Source of the DNA: Henckelia pumila
Lineage: Eukaryota > Streptophyta > Magnoliopsida > Lamiales > Gesneriaceae
Assembly: GCF_033568475.1 (NCBI RefSeq)
Contig: NC_133123.1
Span: forward strand, 137,848,242-137,912,241
Length of the DNA: 64,000 nucleotides
Reading direction: 5' to 3'
Below, piece after piece: positions 34,259 to 47,219 of the stretch. The notes under the pieces are model-generated. The model saw nothing but the letters and a program-made list of their open reading frames with translations. It was not told where the DNA came from and did no database searches. Each line of letters begins with the position of its first letter. The stretch's first letter is position 1. Made by a program: the position numbers and the translations under genes.

Positions 34259-37200
34259 CTAATGGCGTACTTCCAGGTCCTCCACCGAGCTTATTTCTTC
34301 GATACTTTCCTCATTCTCGTCAAACTTTGTTAAAGGGTGGCCCCCCGAAGATGGGAATCCGTTCATAACTTTTATCTCCGAGATACCAGATGTGACAAGT
34401 CCTATGGTCGAATTATCCTTATAACTAGCAGGAGATTTGCGCATCTTTGCAACCATAACCCACATATGTGCAAGCTCGTTTTCCAACTTCACTTCATGCT
34501 TCTTTGCATCATCAAGGGTTTTACGCAAATCTGCTTCTATTTTATCTCTCTCGGATAATGCAGCAACCAAAGAAGCTTCTCGCTGGTATCTTGCATTCAA
34601 CTCCAGCTCAAACTCCTCCACAGATAATCTATCCTCCGGTTTTCTCACGCATGTATCAGATCGACCACCAATTATTCTATTTTGCCTCATATCAGTTAGA
34701 GCAGACTTTTGACAGCACTTTGCTTTACAACGGACTTCTTTAGCCACTGCAAGATCGGCGGAAAGTTTTGCATTTTGATAGGAAAGATTTGTCACCTCTT
34801 CTGCTAAGTTACGGAGTTCAACTGCTGCAGCTGCAGCAAGTTCCTTAGCATAAGAAGTTTCCTCAGCTTGCTTATTACATTCAATTTCTAGTCCATCCTT
34901 CTCTTCAATGAGCTTTATCTTGTCTTGCTTCAATGACTCTATCTCAGCAGCCTAAGCAATAAAGATGTGACAACGATCTGATTATCAAGAGGAGTCATAA
35001 TGCAAAAATCGGAGACGATTGGCTAAATTTAAGCATCAAATGCGTTGGTACAGGAGGATAAGTACCTGCGCAAGAAGCCGAGTCTTTGAAATGGTGCTAC
35101 CATTGCACTCATTAGCATCCTCATGGTTGAAAGTTCTACTTACGCTGATAACACTAGTTGGAGTATTTTCACCGAGAGATGTTTCTCCGCAAGAATTAAT
35201 CTCAGCTCTTCCATTTATCATCTCCAAGTATTCGTCGGAGCAGCTCATCCAAGTTGTACAATCTGCACTTCTAGTGGCTTTATTTGATTGCATTGAATCA
35301 AGCTGCTGCCTTAGCAGAGAGATGGTTTCTTGCATCTCAGCATTCTCCAAAATCTACAAACAAAACAGATTCTTTAGCACAACATACAGTAGTATAAGAA
35401 CGAAAAAGTTTTGACAAGAACATTTACCTTCCCCTGTAGTTGCTCTTGGAGGACCCTGTTGTCTGCTGATTTAATCTTTTATTAACAGCAACACGAAAAT
35501 TGAGTCCCTATTCAGTTCAAAATTTTTCCACTTGTACCTACTAAATACAGATTTTAAAAAAAAAAACACATTGAATGGGCAGCACACCTCGAGTTCAAAG
35601 GTCTTTTCATTTAGTTGTGTAGCAAGTCTGGACAACGCCTGAGACATTTCAACACTGCTCGAACTATATGGGGATATGTCCGCTGATCCAATCATGCGTT
35701 GTTCTAAAACACGCATCTGAAGCTTCTTCTCTCTTATTTCATTTTTTAGCTTTTGCACTTTTTCCTAGAGAAAATAAAGAATAAGAATAAACATGATTCA
35801 GGGTTATTCTATAATCTATTCAACCCAGGCTTAACTTCGAACAGTTTTTTCATAAACAAATTTGTACTAATCATCAAGCAGAGCACACTGAATCAAGGTG
35901 GATCACCTAAAGGACGGCACCTTTTAAAGGCTCACGTTCGCGCAAACATATCAAATCCTTTGTAATGTAATAATTTTTTTATTCTGAGATAGATCATGTG
36001 GAAACAAGTATTCGGGAGGATATACGATAACGAACTACCTTCTCTAAGACAGTCATAGGTCGAGATATAATCATTGCAAAATCCAATCACAAACCTTAAG
36101 TTGCAAGTCTTCAGGATTCTTAGATGCTTGTCCTGATAATCTTTTCAGAGAACTCATAGACAAAGCCACCTCCCCAGATAACATTTTTATTTGCTCTCGG
36201 TATAGATCCATTTGATCCGTGATAGTGCTTCCAGTCTAGAAACATGTAGCATTCAAGTTTTAGAAAAACCATTCAAGACAACGTGGAAAACAATATTATA
36301 AGCTAGGATAATGGTTCCCAACATGCATTTGCAGTTTACAAATATGGATGATAGGCTTCAGGGTGTGAAACATGATTTTAGGAGGTTCATGTTTCGGACG
36401 CTGCCTGCAGATAGACAAGTATATTCCAGATTGTGTAGCATGATATGTGATTTAAGAACATAATTACACTTCTCAGGACCTCAAACAAAGGTGTTGCTTT
36501 ATTTGTTCAAGTTCTTCACCCAAGAGAAATTCCACTAAGTCGTAATAGATACTGATAATAAAGAAGATAGAGTTTTACGACTAGAGAACCAATGCAATCA
36601 ATAAAAAAAAATTAAAAAATTAAACAAATATACGATTCTACTGTTTTCAGACACAATATAAATAGCACTAATACCAACAAACAAGGGTAGAAGGCCAAAA
36701 ATAAAATATGCACTAAGCAGCCCAAACTGTTCCTCACCGGTGGGAGACGTCGACCACCATCTGCACTGAATAATTCACCGGCTTGAGTTCTTTCAGGAAA
36801 AGGATTAGCTGGAGAAGCATCCTCTCTTTTTCTACTGCTTGATTTCCTCTGTAAATCTTTCATATCACTAAACTTTACTCTGTTTTGTGATGTTTTTGAC
36901 AAGGAAGTGGGTGAATCACAAACAGAGCTCTCATTCTCCACACTAGATGATGACATATGCTCTGGCTTCTGTATTGATGCAGTTAAAAAAGGATTTAATT
37001 GGGAACAAAAAGGAAATGACGATCGAGTTCAGATCATGCTATATGACATATCTCAAGATCACCAAAACATTTAAAGAAGTGTAATTGATGATTTCACATA
37101 ATGTGTCCATACAAAAGTTACAAGTATACCGATAAATATCTAAATTTCTGCATCTTGCAACACAAGGTGTTTATCATTCTGGTAATGAGCATGGAGGGCT

Positions 37201-40200
37201 TTTGGCAAAATTTAATAAAGAGTAGTGAGAGCCAATAGCATTCATATCAAACTACAGTGAAGAACCAAATCAATAGTTAATAAATGCAGAAAAGACAGCA
37301 GAAGAAAGTACATACATAATGGGCCTGATGATTTTCAGTTTTGAGTTTTTGACTATGAAGCTAAATACATGTCAAATAACTAAATAAGTGAAAACTCTCA
37401 CATAATTAGTAGATATTCATTTTAGCAAAAACAAGAATGAAGCAACACAAAATATAAATATCAAAATCTCCGCATCATATGAATGGCAGCTCACTGTCCC
37501 TAGGATGTTCAGATGCAAACAAATAGGCCACCTTCAATAAATGCATACACGATTGATTTTAACAAATTGATTCGTGCTAGAAAACATCAATCTGATTCCC
37601 TATGCAATGGCTCTTATAAATTAATTTGTGCTCCCACTCCCAACAGCAATGTTCATTCAATTATCATTGGCTAAACATATAGAATGCAAATCAATTCCAA
37701 GTTTGAAAGAAGCAACTTGAAATAATACTTTTAATTTAAACCAGCTAAGCATTCCTCTCCTCTGGTTGCTTCTGTAATCTCTTACTAACTCATCAAGATT
37801 TGGGACATCAGTTCTTCCATCTGAATAAAAGTCAGATCCAATACTTCCAGCATCATCATCAATCGTGTAATCTCGTTTTCTATCTGGCAAGTAGGCCAGC
37901 TACACATTAACAAAAGCAATCAGTTAGCATACACCTTTGAGTCATATTAGGTTGGACAGCTACACATTATCAACGCCAGATAAACCTGTTATCTCACGGA
38001 TACCTATAAAGATATTATGCTAATACCTCATCTTCCCCAAATGAGTGCCTTCGCCTGTGGCTGGGATTTTCATGGATATTAGGTTGGACAGCGTTTTTTG
38101 TAGAAACCAAAATTAACTTGGTTAGTCTCTGAATTCTTCCCATTAAAGCTGCTTTTGCTTGCTCTTCCTCCTCCAATCTTGATTGCAACTTCACCTGCCC
38201 TGCCTCAAACTGTAAAATAAACAGGTATATCAGAATAGAACACTATGTTCTTTGGCTATACGTTATTTACTCTAGTAGCCAAGTTTTTGTCAAATAGATT
38301 TTTAATGTTATTTACTCTAGTAATGTATTCTTATTTTGAAAAACGAGCAAACATTTTTTTAAACGTACACCAACAAGGCCTCATCATTTTACTGATGAAG
38401 TACACGTAACGGTCAGCTTGAAAAACATAATTTTCCAGCCAATCCAAAATCACGGATGTCTTCAATTCTCAATCCCACCATTAAATCACAATAATAGGAA
38501 AGATAAGGGAGTAACACATTCAAATTCTATCGCAATATGACACTGAAGTATACACTGCCAAAATACATGCTAATGATATCAATAACAAGGAACATTACTT
38601 TCCTGCCACAATTGAATTAGAAAACATACGAACCTACACTGATGCTTTGGTTACTTATACATGGACTGAGTAATGATATTAAGGATATCTCCTTTTGTCT
38701 TAGTTGTATATAAATCCTCCTTTGTGCCTCAACAAGCTAGTCAGTTCATGGTTTAGCAGCCATTGCCCAAGTGAATTTAAGATACTATAACATCCCCACC
38801 CAAGTGAACTAGAACAATTGGACCAACAAAAAACAGTTTCCTAAAATGAGCAAGCACCTGAGAATTTAGATCATATCTAAAGATCAAACCTGGATTTTCA
38901 AATTGACTAGATCTTCTTGGCTTGGTACCATCAAATTTTGTTTCTCCATCATGCCACTCTTTAAATTCTGAAGCTCTTGTTTTAAACTGGAAATTTCTCT
39001 CTGATACTTTTTGATGAGAGACTTCTCGTCCAAAATCTAAACAGAAAAAACGAAAGAAGATTTATGAGAGCTCAGACAAGTTTCAAATTTTCATCTTTTA
39101 TACATGAATGGTGAAGAATTAGATTAGATCTGACCTTATTTTGAGAGGCTTTGATTTCCACATGCTTGCTACGTTGAGCAAACTTAAGAGTGTTGTAAGT
39201 TTCTTCTGAATTGCTAGAGGCTGGTGTCAGTGTGCAAATGAGCTACAGAAAATCAAAGAAGAATCATATTATCTGCAAGCAGCATAAAAAAATAAAGTCC
39301 CACAGATAAAAAGTGTTGAATAGCAAGTCCACAAAGACATATTTGCATGAGCGACTAAAACTTACAGATACTCGACCGTGTCCACTAAGAGATGACTGCA
39401 ATAGTCGTGTCAGCTTTGAATCTCGATATGGTATATGAGTGGACTTACCATCGGTTAGCTTAGATATCACCTGAATCAAATGAGAGAATATTAGAAAAAA
39501 CATATAAACTTGCATTAACCATGGGGAATGGTAAGAGGGCGACTACCAATCCAGTACCCAATTTTATAGACAAACTCTACAAAGAATTAACTAACTAACT
39601 TCCTCTATCCCAAACTAAATTTTCCTACTTGTATGGTGTGCATATGTAGTGCTTCATTTCTACAAAGAAAGTTTTCTATATAAAATTAACTTACCAGAAT
39701 CTACTACACTGTAACCATGTGACATTTTAATGACTTGCAAGTTGCAACTACTTTTTAGTGCATGCAAAATCAAAATTACTCCTCCAAATTGAATGTCTAA
39801 ACAAGGGAAAGAAACGGGCATAGACTAGGGTATGACAATGAGTTTTAAAACACGCACTAGGAAATTTACCATCCAGATGAAAGATAGGAAAGAAAGACAT
39901 GAGCATGTATCTTACAGTGCCAAGTGTAAGTAAGCTTTTATTTATATATGAACCCTCTTTCCTCCTCAGTCCTGTGGTCTCTGTTTTGGAACTTTCAGAC
40001 CCTGCCAAGTCAATTAAATGCTATAAAAGAGTTCAGTTTAATCAGTACCCAAACATCAGGTCATTAAATAGAGTGGTCAGACCACTAAACATTACAGTTG
40101 AATGCAATGCAGCTTGGAACTTGGAAGCATACATATATTGACATTAAATTAGTTTATAATATAGTGAGAATTCAGAAAGAGAGTTAGAGCTGATAGTAAC

Positions 40201-43200
40201 AACAAATCGGAAAATCCCATAATAAAAATGGAATGAAGACTTATGCAAAACTTACCAACTGTGATAACGCCACCTCTTCTTGATTTTCCCCGCGTAAACT
40301 GCTTTCTATAGTCTGCAAACATTACAACAAGGGATAAGCGGTCCGATGAGTACTCAAAATAAAGACATTCATCATTATGATAGTTATGAAAAAAGTTAAC
40401 AGTTTATCTGGCAATAAACCTTTAAAGCAATTTTGGAATCGCGACAACGGAGAATAAAAAATCAGGTATTTTTTCCTGGACTATTAGGCAAGGAGGTGGA
40501 GAACCCAAAGTAGTATGAACAAGCATATCTGATTGTAATACTCAGGAGTATAATTCAATCATGGTGGAATCAGCTATATCTGTGTAGTAGTAACAAAACT
40601 TTTAAGCAAATCATTGGAGAAGATTAACATAACATGTAATTGAGTTGATCAAACCATGCTTCCATGATCCATTATGCAAATACGACACCTAACTTTTTCA
40701 TAGATTTAAAAGACGTGATTTATTAATTAAGACACGGCAATTCTGTCTGTTATTAGGTATTAGGAAAAAAATTATCATGATAAGAAGCCCCTCAAGTGTT
40801 CAATATAAATATATAGGCGAGGTTTTTTTTCCTTCCAACTTGTAAGCATGGATCTGCTTATTGAATTGTACCATTATTCATGATTTACCAAAATTTGAGA
40901 CCAAAAAAGAAACGGAAACTAAAGGTCTAGCTGTGTGAAGCCTTCTTTTAAATGAAAAAATATTAGAGGAAGGAAATCTCAATCGCGAATTTGGGGAGCA
41001 GTTCAGACATGTGTTACAGTGTTAGCCCAAGAGTCTTACCAATGCAAGTGGCCCCTACCAAACATAAAAAGAATTATAGAATTAAAGCCACCCCAACATA
41101 CGAAAGCAACTGGTTAAGATCCAGACTTCAGATTTGAAGCCTGGTTCGATGATTTCAGAACATTTCGCAGTCCGACTCTCAAAGAGAAGGTTGAGACTTG
41201 AGACTGTTGAAACACCAATCTTTGGGTTTAATCCGCTTAATGATCAAGGAATATACTCTTTGTACTTTGACACTAAAGAATGATTTTCCACCCATTATTG
41301 CTGAAAAAGGGCCAGTTAACATGGGTCAGACCACACATCCAAAAGTTTTGAACCTACACCCGACAACCTTTAGCTGACACTAACCCTTTTGTCAGAAACT
41401 AATTCCTGTACTTCTACAACTCATTGACACTTGATAAGAAATCTAGATACATCCATCAATATGAGATTCTTTTAAACATTAAAAACGAGAAGTATGGCAT
41501 GGATATCACATCACACAATGTATCCAGAACTTAAGAATAAAAACAAGAGATGTAATACCAAAGTAAATATTGTGTGGCTTCGACTGCTGAGTAAATTGAA
41601 GTTATTAGAACCCACATGTCTATGCTCTGCATAAACAATAAATTACAAGTTAAGAGTGCCCGTAATCATACATAAAAACATCACGAGACAATTGTCCACG
41701 TTAAAGATCAGTAAAAGTTCATATCAGCAGTTAAAAGTTTCATCAGCGGAAAACACTGCATTGCTATCAAAGAATAAAATATACGAGATGGGGTCTCATA
41801 TTTATGCCTGGGGGAAGAGAATAAGCAATATAAAAAAAATTAAATAAGGGACATACAACAATACAAGCATACATACCTTCGCCAGATGCTATAAGAGAAA
41901 GAGCGTGGGCAGGTGACAGAACAACTTCTTCTTTTATTCCCTCAACATACGTACCCTGTCAAGTTACAATTTCATATTTAATTAACATACAGATTAAATT
42001 ATAGCAATAAAATTTAACAAAACAATAATGCTCTATGAATCTTCCTCGGTAAAAAGAGAGAAGCTAAATGCAACCCCATTGCCATATAAATATAAAACAT
42101 CAAATTTTGTGATTCAAAGAACAGGCAACTTTTGTTCAACACTTGGTCAGTAAAATTTTTAAATCGAATCACACATGATCTGCTGTAATATCACATGCAG
42201 GTCATAACTCATCTATTCTGTTGCTAATGAATATCCTATAAACAAAAGATCTAAAGGTATCAAATAAATCTTGGAACAAAATATCATGGGGCAACTTGAA
42301 AAACATGTTTAATTGTTTATGTTTCCAGGAACTGTTTTCATTTTCCTTAAACACGAACAAAACATGCCCATATCATTTCATAAGTTTTAAAAAAACATTT
42401 GAAAACACATTCACATTCCCCTACGCAATTAATGTTTTATGTTCGACTTTTCATAGCTCCCAAAATTAATGTTATTTTAGTAAATTATATTCTAACACAA
42501 TTTATTACGCATCAATTTTTTTTTTAAATATCAAATTTTTAGATAAATGTTTAAAGAGCTAACTAATCGAATATATTCTAACATGACAAAACAACTACAG
42601 CAGAAAATGTCTCCTTACTCCTTAGAAAATAAAACTAAGCATGTATTACATTCCACAATTCATTTCCTGAATATATTTCAAGAAGATACCTTTTCTGGAA
42701 ATGCCGAAAATGAATACCTTTAGAAATATCTTAATCTTATGAGCCCTGTAATATACTTTTTCGCGAATAATCTTCATTTAATAAACATGACAAAAAATAG
42801 ATAGAAAATATTACATTAAGGTGCATGAATAATTCGAATAAATCAAATGCGATAAGATTAAAAAACATGACGCATAAACCACTTTCTAACATGAAACATC
42901 TGTACCTGAGAATCTTCTCGTATTCTAAGATTTTGTCCAGTAGGATCCAACAAGTCGTTGATCACCTGAACATCCCAACCATGAACTCTTACATGAGATT
43001 TAGAAAATATATTTCACGAAGGCAGTAGAAAACTCAATAGAAATATAGTATCTAAAGCCTTTAATTTTATCACAAGTTGCTAAAACAACTACGAGCAGAG
43101 AAGCGAACAACTTCATTGCAAATTACATAATAAGACAACGGTTAAAAGGACGGACATGGATCTTTCTTATTATAGAGAGTTCACAATTATGCTCCAAGTC

Positions 43201-45355
43201 CTTCGCACTAATAAGCTTCAGATAAGTCAGTCAAACTCAAGTCAACAAAATCATGAAGGTCAATCTAAAATGTAAAACTTAATTCATCCAGCAAATTCTC
43301 ATGACAGACAAAGAACAAAGCCAGCGAAAGGGCCCACTACGTGTTATTCTTTTTTTACCTAAATCAAATTATAATGCAATTTCCACCAGACAAAGTCGAT
43401 AAATGGTGTGCATCAAGCAAATTTTCCTGTCAGGTTCTGCCTTTTCACATCATTTCAGAATTAGTGGTTTGTGATATGTTTATATATTTTATCAAACAAA
43501 AAGCCAGAGATAACAAAGCATGCTAGATGATTAAACTGACCTCATTGTAGATTTCTAAATATGAAACTCGAAGGAGAAACTCCCGTCCAGGTGTCTGATA
43601 AAGCACATTTACAATTACTCAAAATTTGTCGAGAAAATAAATCTTTTAATGTACATAAGGCAATTAACATTTCTTGCTCTGTCACGTGTAGAAATGACTG
43701 GAATTACCTCTTGTATAAATCCAAAGACATCCTTAACAGCCAGTGGAATGACTCCTGGTGATTTCTGCTCCCCCTGAATAATTTTTTTTTTTTTTTTTGC
43801 GAAAAGAACAAGCATCAGTGATGTTAGCATTTGGGAATAAAATTAAGACTAGCTATCCATGAGGCCAAGCACTCCCAAGAATATCACGGTATTTTAAGAA
43901 AAAATCATGTGTTTGAATTCTTGTAAAACCAGATTATTCAAATGCCCAGTGTCTTGGTTGAATTCAAATTCTCTATAAAATTCCATGCCCGGAGGAAGAT
44001 AAATACTATAAAGAGGGAGTGAAAATAACTATTACATGCATCGTATGCGTCTTCCCGCTGCTGGTAACACCATATGCAAATACTGTGCCTACAAAGAGAT
44101 AAAATGCTGTCAGAAACCATGATAAATTTAGATGTGTTTGCAGGGCAAGGAAGACCATATGCAACTAAATATTAGTTTATTAGCACGAATCGCTTGGATA
44201 GATGACAACATTTGAGACATCCATTGATTAAGTGAAATATCACAGAAATATCACAGTTAGAGAAACAACAAGGATGGGGTAAGGTAATAGTTCTTCCTTA
44301 AGGATATAAGAACCATGATGTTATCTAAGTTGAATAGTTCTAAAAAATGCAGTCAACCTAGTGTAAGAGAATGATGCATATGTGATATGTACAGTAATTA
44401 CCATTTATTCCATTCATAGCACCACTTACAACGTGCTGAGCAGCAACATCGTAGACATGGCGAGTTGTTGTTGCAGGTCCAAACACTCTGTCTGAAAACA
44501 AAAATTATGTTAATTGTTCAGGGTCAAAAAAAAAAAGAAGGAAGAAAAATAAACTTCAAAACAGAAGCATAAGCAACTGAGTTGCATACACAACAAAATT
44601 CTACAACTAAACATTCAGAATCTATTAATCTAATATCCATTAATATTCATATCTCAAAACATAACATCCACGCCTCCCTCCCTCCCTCTTCTCAATCAAT
44701 TCCAATATCCTATAACATAAAGCTCTTCCAATATTGCTTAAATGTAAAATGATAATTTCAACAATATGGTGATGACTGATGACTCGCTGTTTAGTCGTAT
44801 ATTTAACATTAAACATATCTTAAAAGCATGTCCATATACTATAATACGCGAAAAGTGAATAGGCGTTTGATGCTAACCGAAGCCAAGGGCGATATCAGAA
44901 TTGAACTCGTTGGACACGGTATAGTCTCCATCAGCAAACCAAGCTACTTCGTCGCCTTTACTAATCTCTCGAGCACTTCAATCAACACAAAAACATGAAA
45001 TGAAACAAGTCCAATAGTTGGAATCCTCAAACTTCACCAGCTACATATAAAATAAATACCAAGGACTTCGGTGGGCCCTGCCCGTTAATGAAATCGAAAT
45101 CGAGAGATTTAATCAACAAAATACGAGGCAGCAATTTTACCTGAGGGGACGAAATCGCACGGTTACCGTAACATTTTCTTTAGCTTTAATCGGGGGCGCT
45201 TGATGAGCTGGTTGTTCGGAGATAGTGTTGGTCGAGGAGGAAGAGGTGGTAGGACGGGAGAAGTGCTTGGAGGAGGCGATCGGTGGAGGATGTGTTTTCC
45301 GAAAGCGGAAGGGGGAGATCGAGGAGCGGGGGCGGCCGACGGCGGAGGAAGACAT
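34259..45355 (-). CDS. KIN-7 subfamily kinesin
   Basis: Twenty-two exons join in phase (first 45355-45141, then 44975-44878, 44491-44402, 44088-44036, 43773-43708, 43594-43541, 42965-42906, 41955-41877, 41626-41559, 40312-40256, 40020-39916, 39470-39366, 39242-39135, 39036-38890, 38209-38027, 37899-37729, 36968-36738, 36235-36095, 35764-35588, 35475-35428, 35353-35066, 34951-34259) to give 1078 residues. A Ser/Arg/Pro-rich leader (1-60, possibly an organelle-targeting peptide) precedes a complete N-terminal motor: P-loop GVTSSGKT (141-148), switch I SSRSHTIF (252-259), switch II DLAGSE (284-289). The tail after about 390 is mostly coiled coil. KIN-7 motors include NACK cytokinesis kinesins and organelle-associated forms; which applies is unclear. 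An in-frame ATG at 45403 could add 16 residues; 45355 is chosen because the family typically starts MSSS/MASS. Confidence 0.95.
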
Positions 45356-45910
45356 GCCGGCTGAGTTGGCCGCTCTCGGACTAAATTTCTTTCGGCTTTT
45401 CAAGTCCCTCCAAATGTGAAATGGTCTTCGGTTTTCAAATTATTTTCCTTGCTGTTTTTTTCTTCCTTTTTTATCGTGGTGTGGGCCCGCCAAAATTATT
45501 TTGGATCCTTCCCACCAAAATCATGTATTTAATATTCAAAATTAAAATAAAATATAGACATATTTAAAAAGTATATATATATATATAAAATAAAATAAAT
45601 CCTTTATTGAGTTTTATATCTCTTCATATTTTGATTTGATGTGTATAGTCTTGGGATATCAACAGAAGGTTAGATTATTTACCTGTGACAGTTTTTTTTT
45701 TTTGAGTTTGGAGTTTGATCCTTAGAACCACGATAAATATGGAGCCAAATTCTCTTTATTACAAATTCTTGTATTTTGCAGGAGGTGATATATTTATTGT
45801 TTGTACTATTTGTGCATGAAATGTGTTTGGATGGACGTGTTTGCATTCAATTCATCACTCCAAAAATCAATCTTTCGCAAAAACAATTTCATTGGGTTTT
45901 GCATGCATCC
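45356..45910. other. Upstream region of the kinesin gene
   Basis: Leader and promoter are expected. The DNA becomes AT-rich beyond about 45500, with a (TA)n run at 45573-45587. No clear site was identified. Confidence 0.4.
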
Positions 45911-46317
45911 GTTTTTTTTTTGAAGTAAAAGTAGTAATATAACTAAAGATCATAACCAACCACAACATAAATAAAGGAAGGCGAAGGAGTAATTCGACCT
46001 TCCCGACCAGACAAATAACCAGCTGCTCGAACTAGCTCATGAGACGCTTGGTTCACTGATCTACGAGCAAAAACATAATTACAATAGTGCAATTCCAAAT
46101 CTAGGAATCTACAGTCTTCCACAATTAACCCTGAACCGGAAGCATCCGGAATCTCAGTATTTAAAGCCTCAATCACCATTTGAGCATCCGATTCCACAAC
46201 GATATTCAAAAAAGAAAGATCTTTAAGCCAACTAAAAGCTTTACGAATGCTCAAAATTTCGACCGTCATTGGATCAAAAGCACCTGGGAAGCATTCATCC
46301 ATTATTCTTCTTATCAT
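45911..46317 (-). mobile_element. 5'-truncated LINE fragment (RNase H end)
   Basis: A minus-strand open frame (46317-45943) reads as the back half of a LINE-type RNase H domain: VEILSIRKAFSWLKDLSF, IVVESDAQMVIEALN (catalytic-type ESD), YVFARRSVNQASHELVRAAG. Its tail is the T run at 45911-45920 on plus. It sits in the spacer between the head-to-head kinesin and RFC3 genes. I could not find a convincing target-site duplication. Confidence 0.75.
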
Positions 46318-46971
46318 TTAAAATCTAACGCATGGATTGGAAAATTTTAAATTCATTAATTTCGGTTATAATTTTATTGTTAGTAATAAAATAATTGATC
46401 AAATTTTAAATTGAGGTTTTATTTATTACATACTAGTTATGTAAAATATAATGAATTTCAAATAATACTATGAATTTGAAATCCGTCGTAAATTCATAAG
46501 TAACATGAAATATTATGTAGAAGTTAGTCACCATTTTTTTTACTTGCTACACCGTGTCCTGACCAAATCACAAAATTTCCATTTGAACGTGACTTCATTT
46601 CGAAATATCATTACCCATTTATGCACGTAGGTTTTGCATACATCAACAGTGGTAAAAATTGTTGGGAAACGGATGGCTTTTGAAGCCCATTCGTTTTTTT
46701 AAATCAATGGTTGAAGATTATTTTTTATTACATGCATGAACGGGATGAATAGGTCTGTCTCACCTTCTTTGGAACTAAATAAAATAGCAAAAAAACTTGT
46801 GAGTTATCTAGGAAAAATAAATATTACTGTTTTTATTTTTAAAAAAATGGGTTCAGTTTATCCGTACACAACTACCTACTCATGGAAACAAGATTTTTTT
46901 TTTTTGGCCCCTTTTTTATTTTTTATTTTTAAGGAAACGTTTTTAAATCCAGACATAAAATAAGGGCAAAG
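46318..46971. other. Spacer upstream of RFC3
   Basis: AT-rich DNA with no gene seen. A short frame at 46736-46963 has no family resemblance and is low-complexity (poly-T encoded Phe runs). Confidence 0.45.
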
Positions 46972-46982
46972 TTGGCGCCAAA
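46972..46982. promoter_or_regulatory. Putative E2F/DP binding site upstream of RFC3
   Basis: TTGGCGCCAAA contains the E2F consensus TTTGGCGC on the minus strand and is palindromic at its core. It lies 238 bases before the RFC3 ATG. Plant replication genes commonly carry such sites and are driven at G1/S by E2F-DP; binding here is inferred. Confidence 0.6.
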
Positions 46983-47219
46983 GTAACATCCCAGCGACTC
47001 AGCCGCTGGCATTGTTTCTCTTGAGTTTCGTCCAATTTCAGCAAAAACCGCACTGTGATTCAATGTTTCTCTGCACTCCGGGCGCTTAAAATTTGTAAAA
47101 AAAAAAGTAGCAAGTTCTACAGTAGGGATTCAGTCCCCATTCGGTGGAAAAAGAAAAACACAAGAAATTGAGGTCTGAGAAAGGGTCGCTGCTAAACGGC
47201 GTCGTATCATTCTGCAAAA

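Noticed and set aside
45356-45403. Alternative upstream ATG of the kinesin
   Set aside because: In frame and possible, but the MSSS start at 45355 matches the family habit better; noted in the gene entry.
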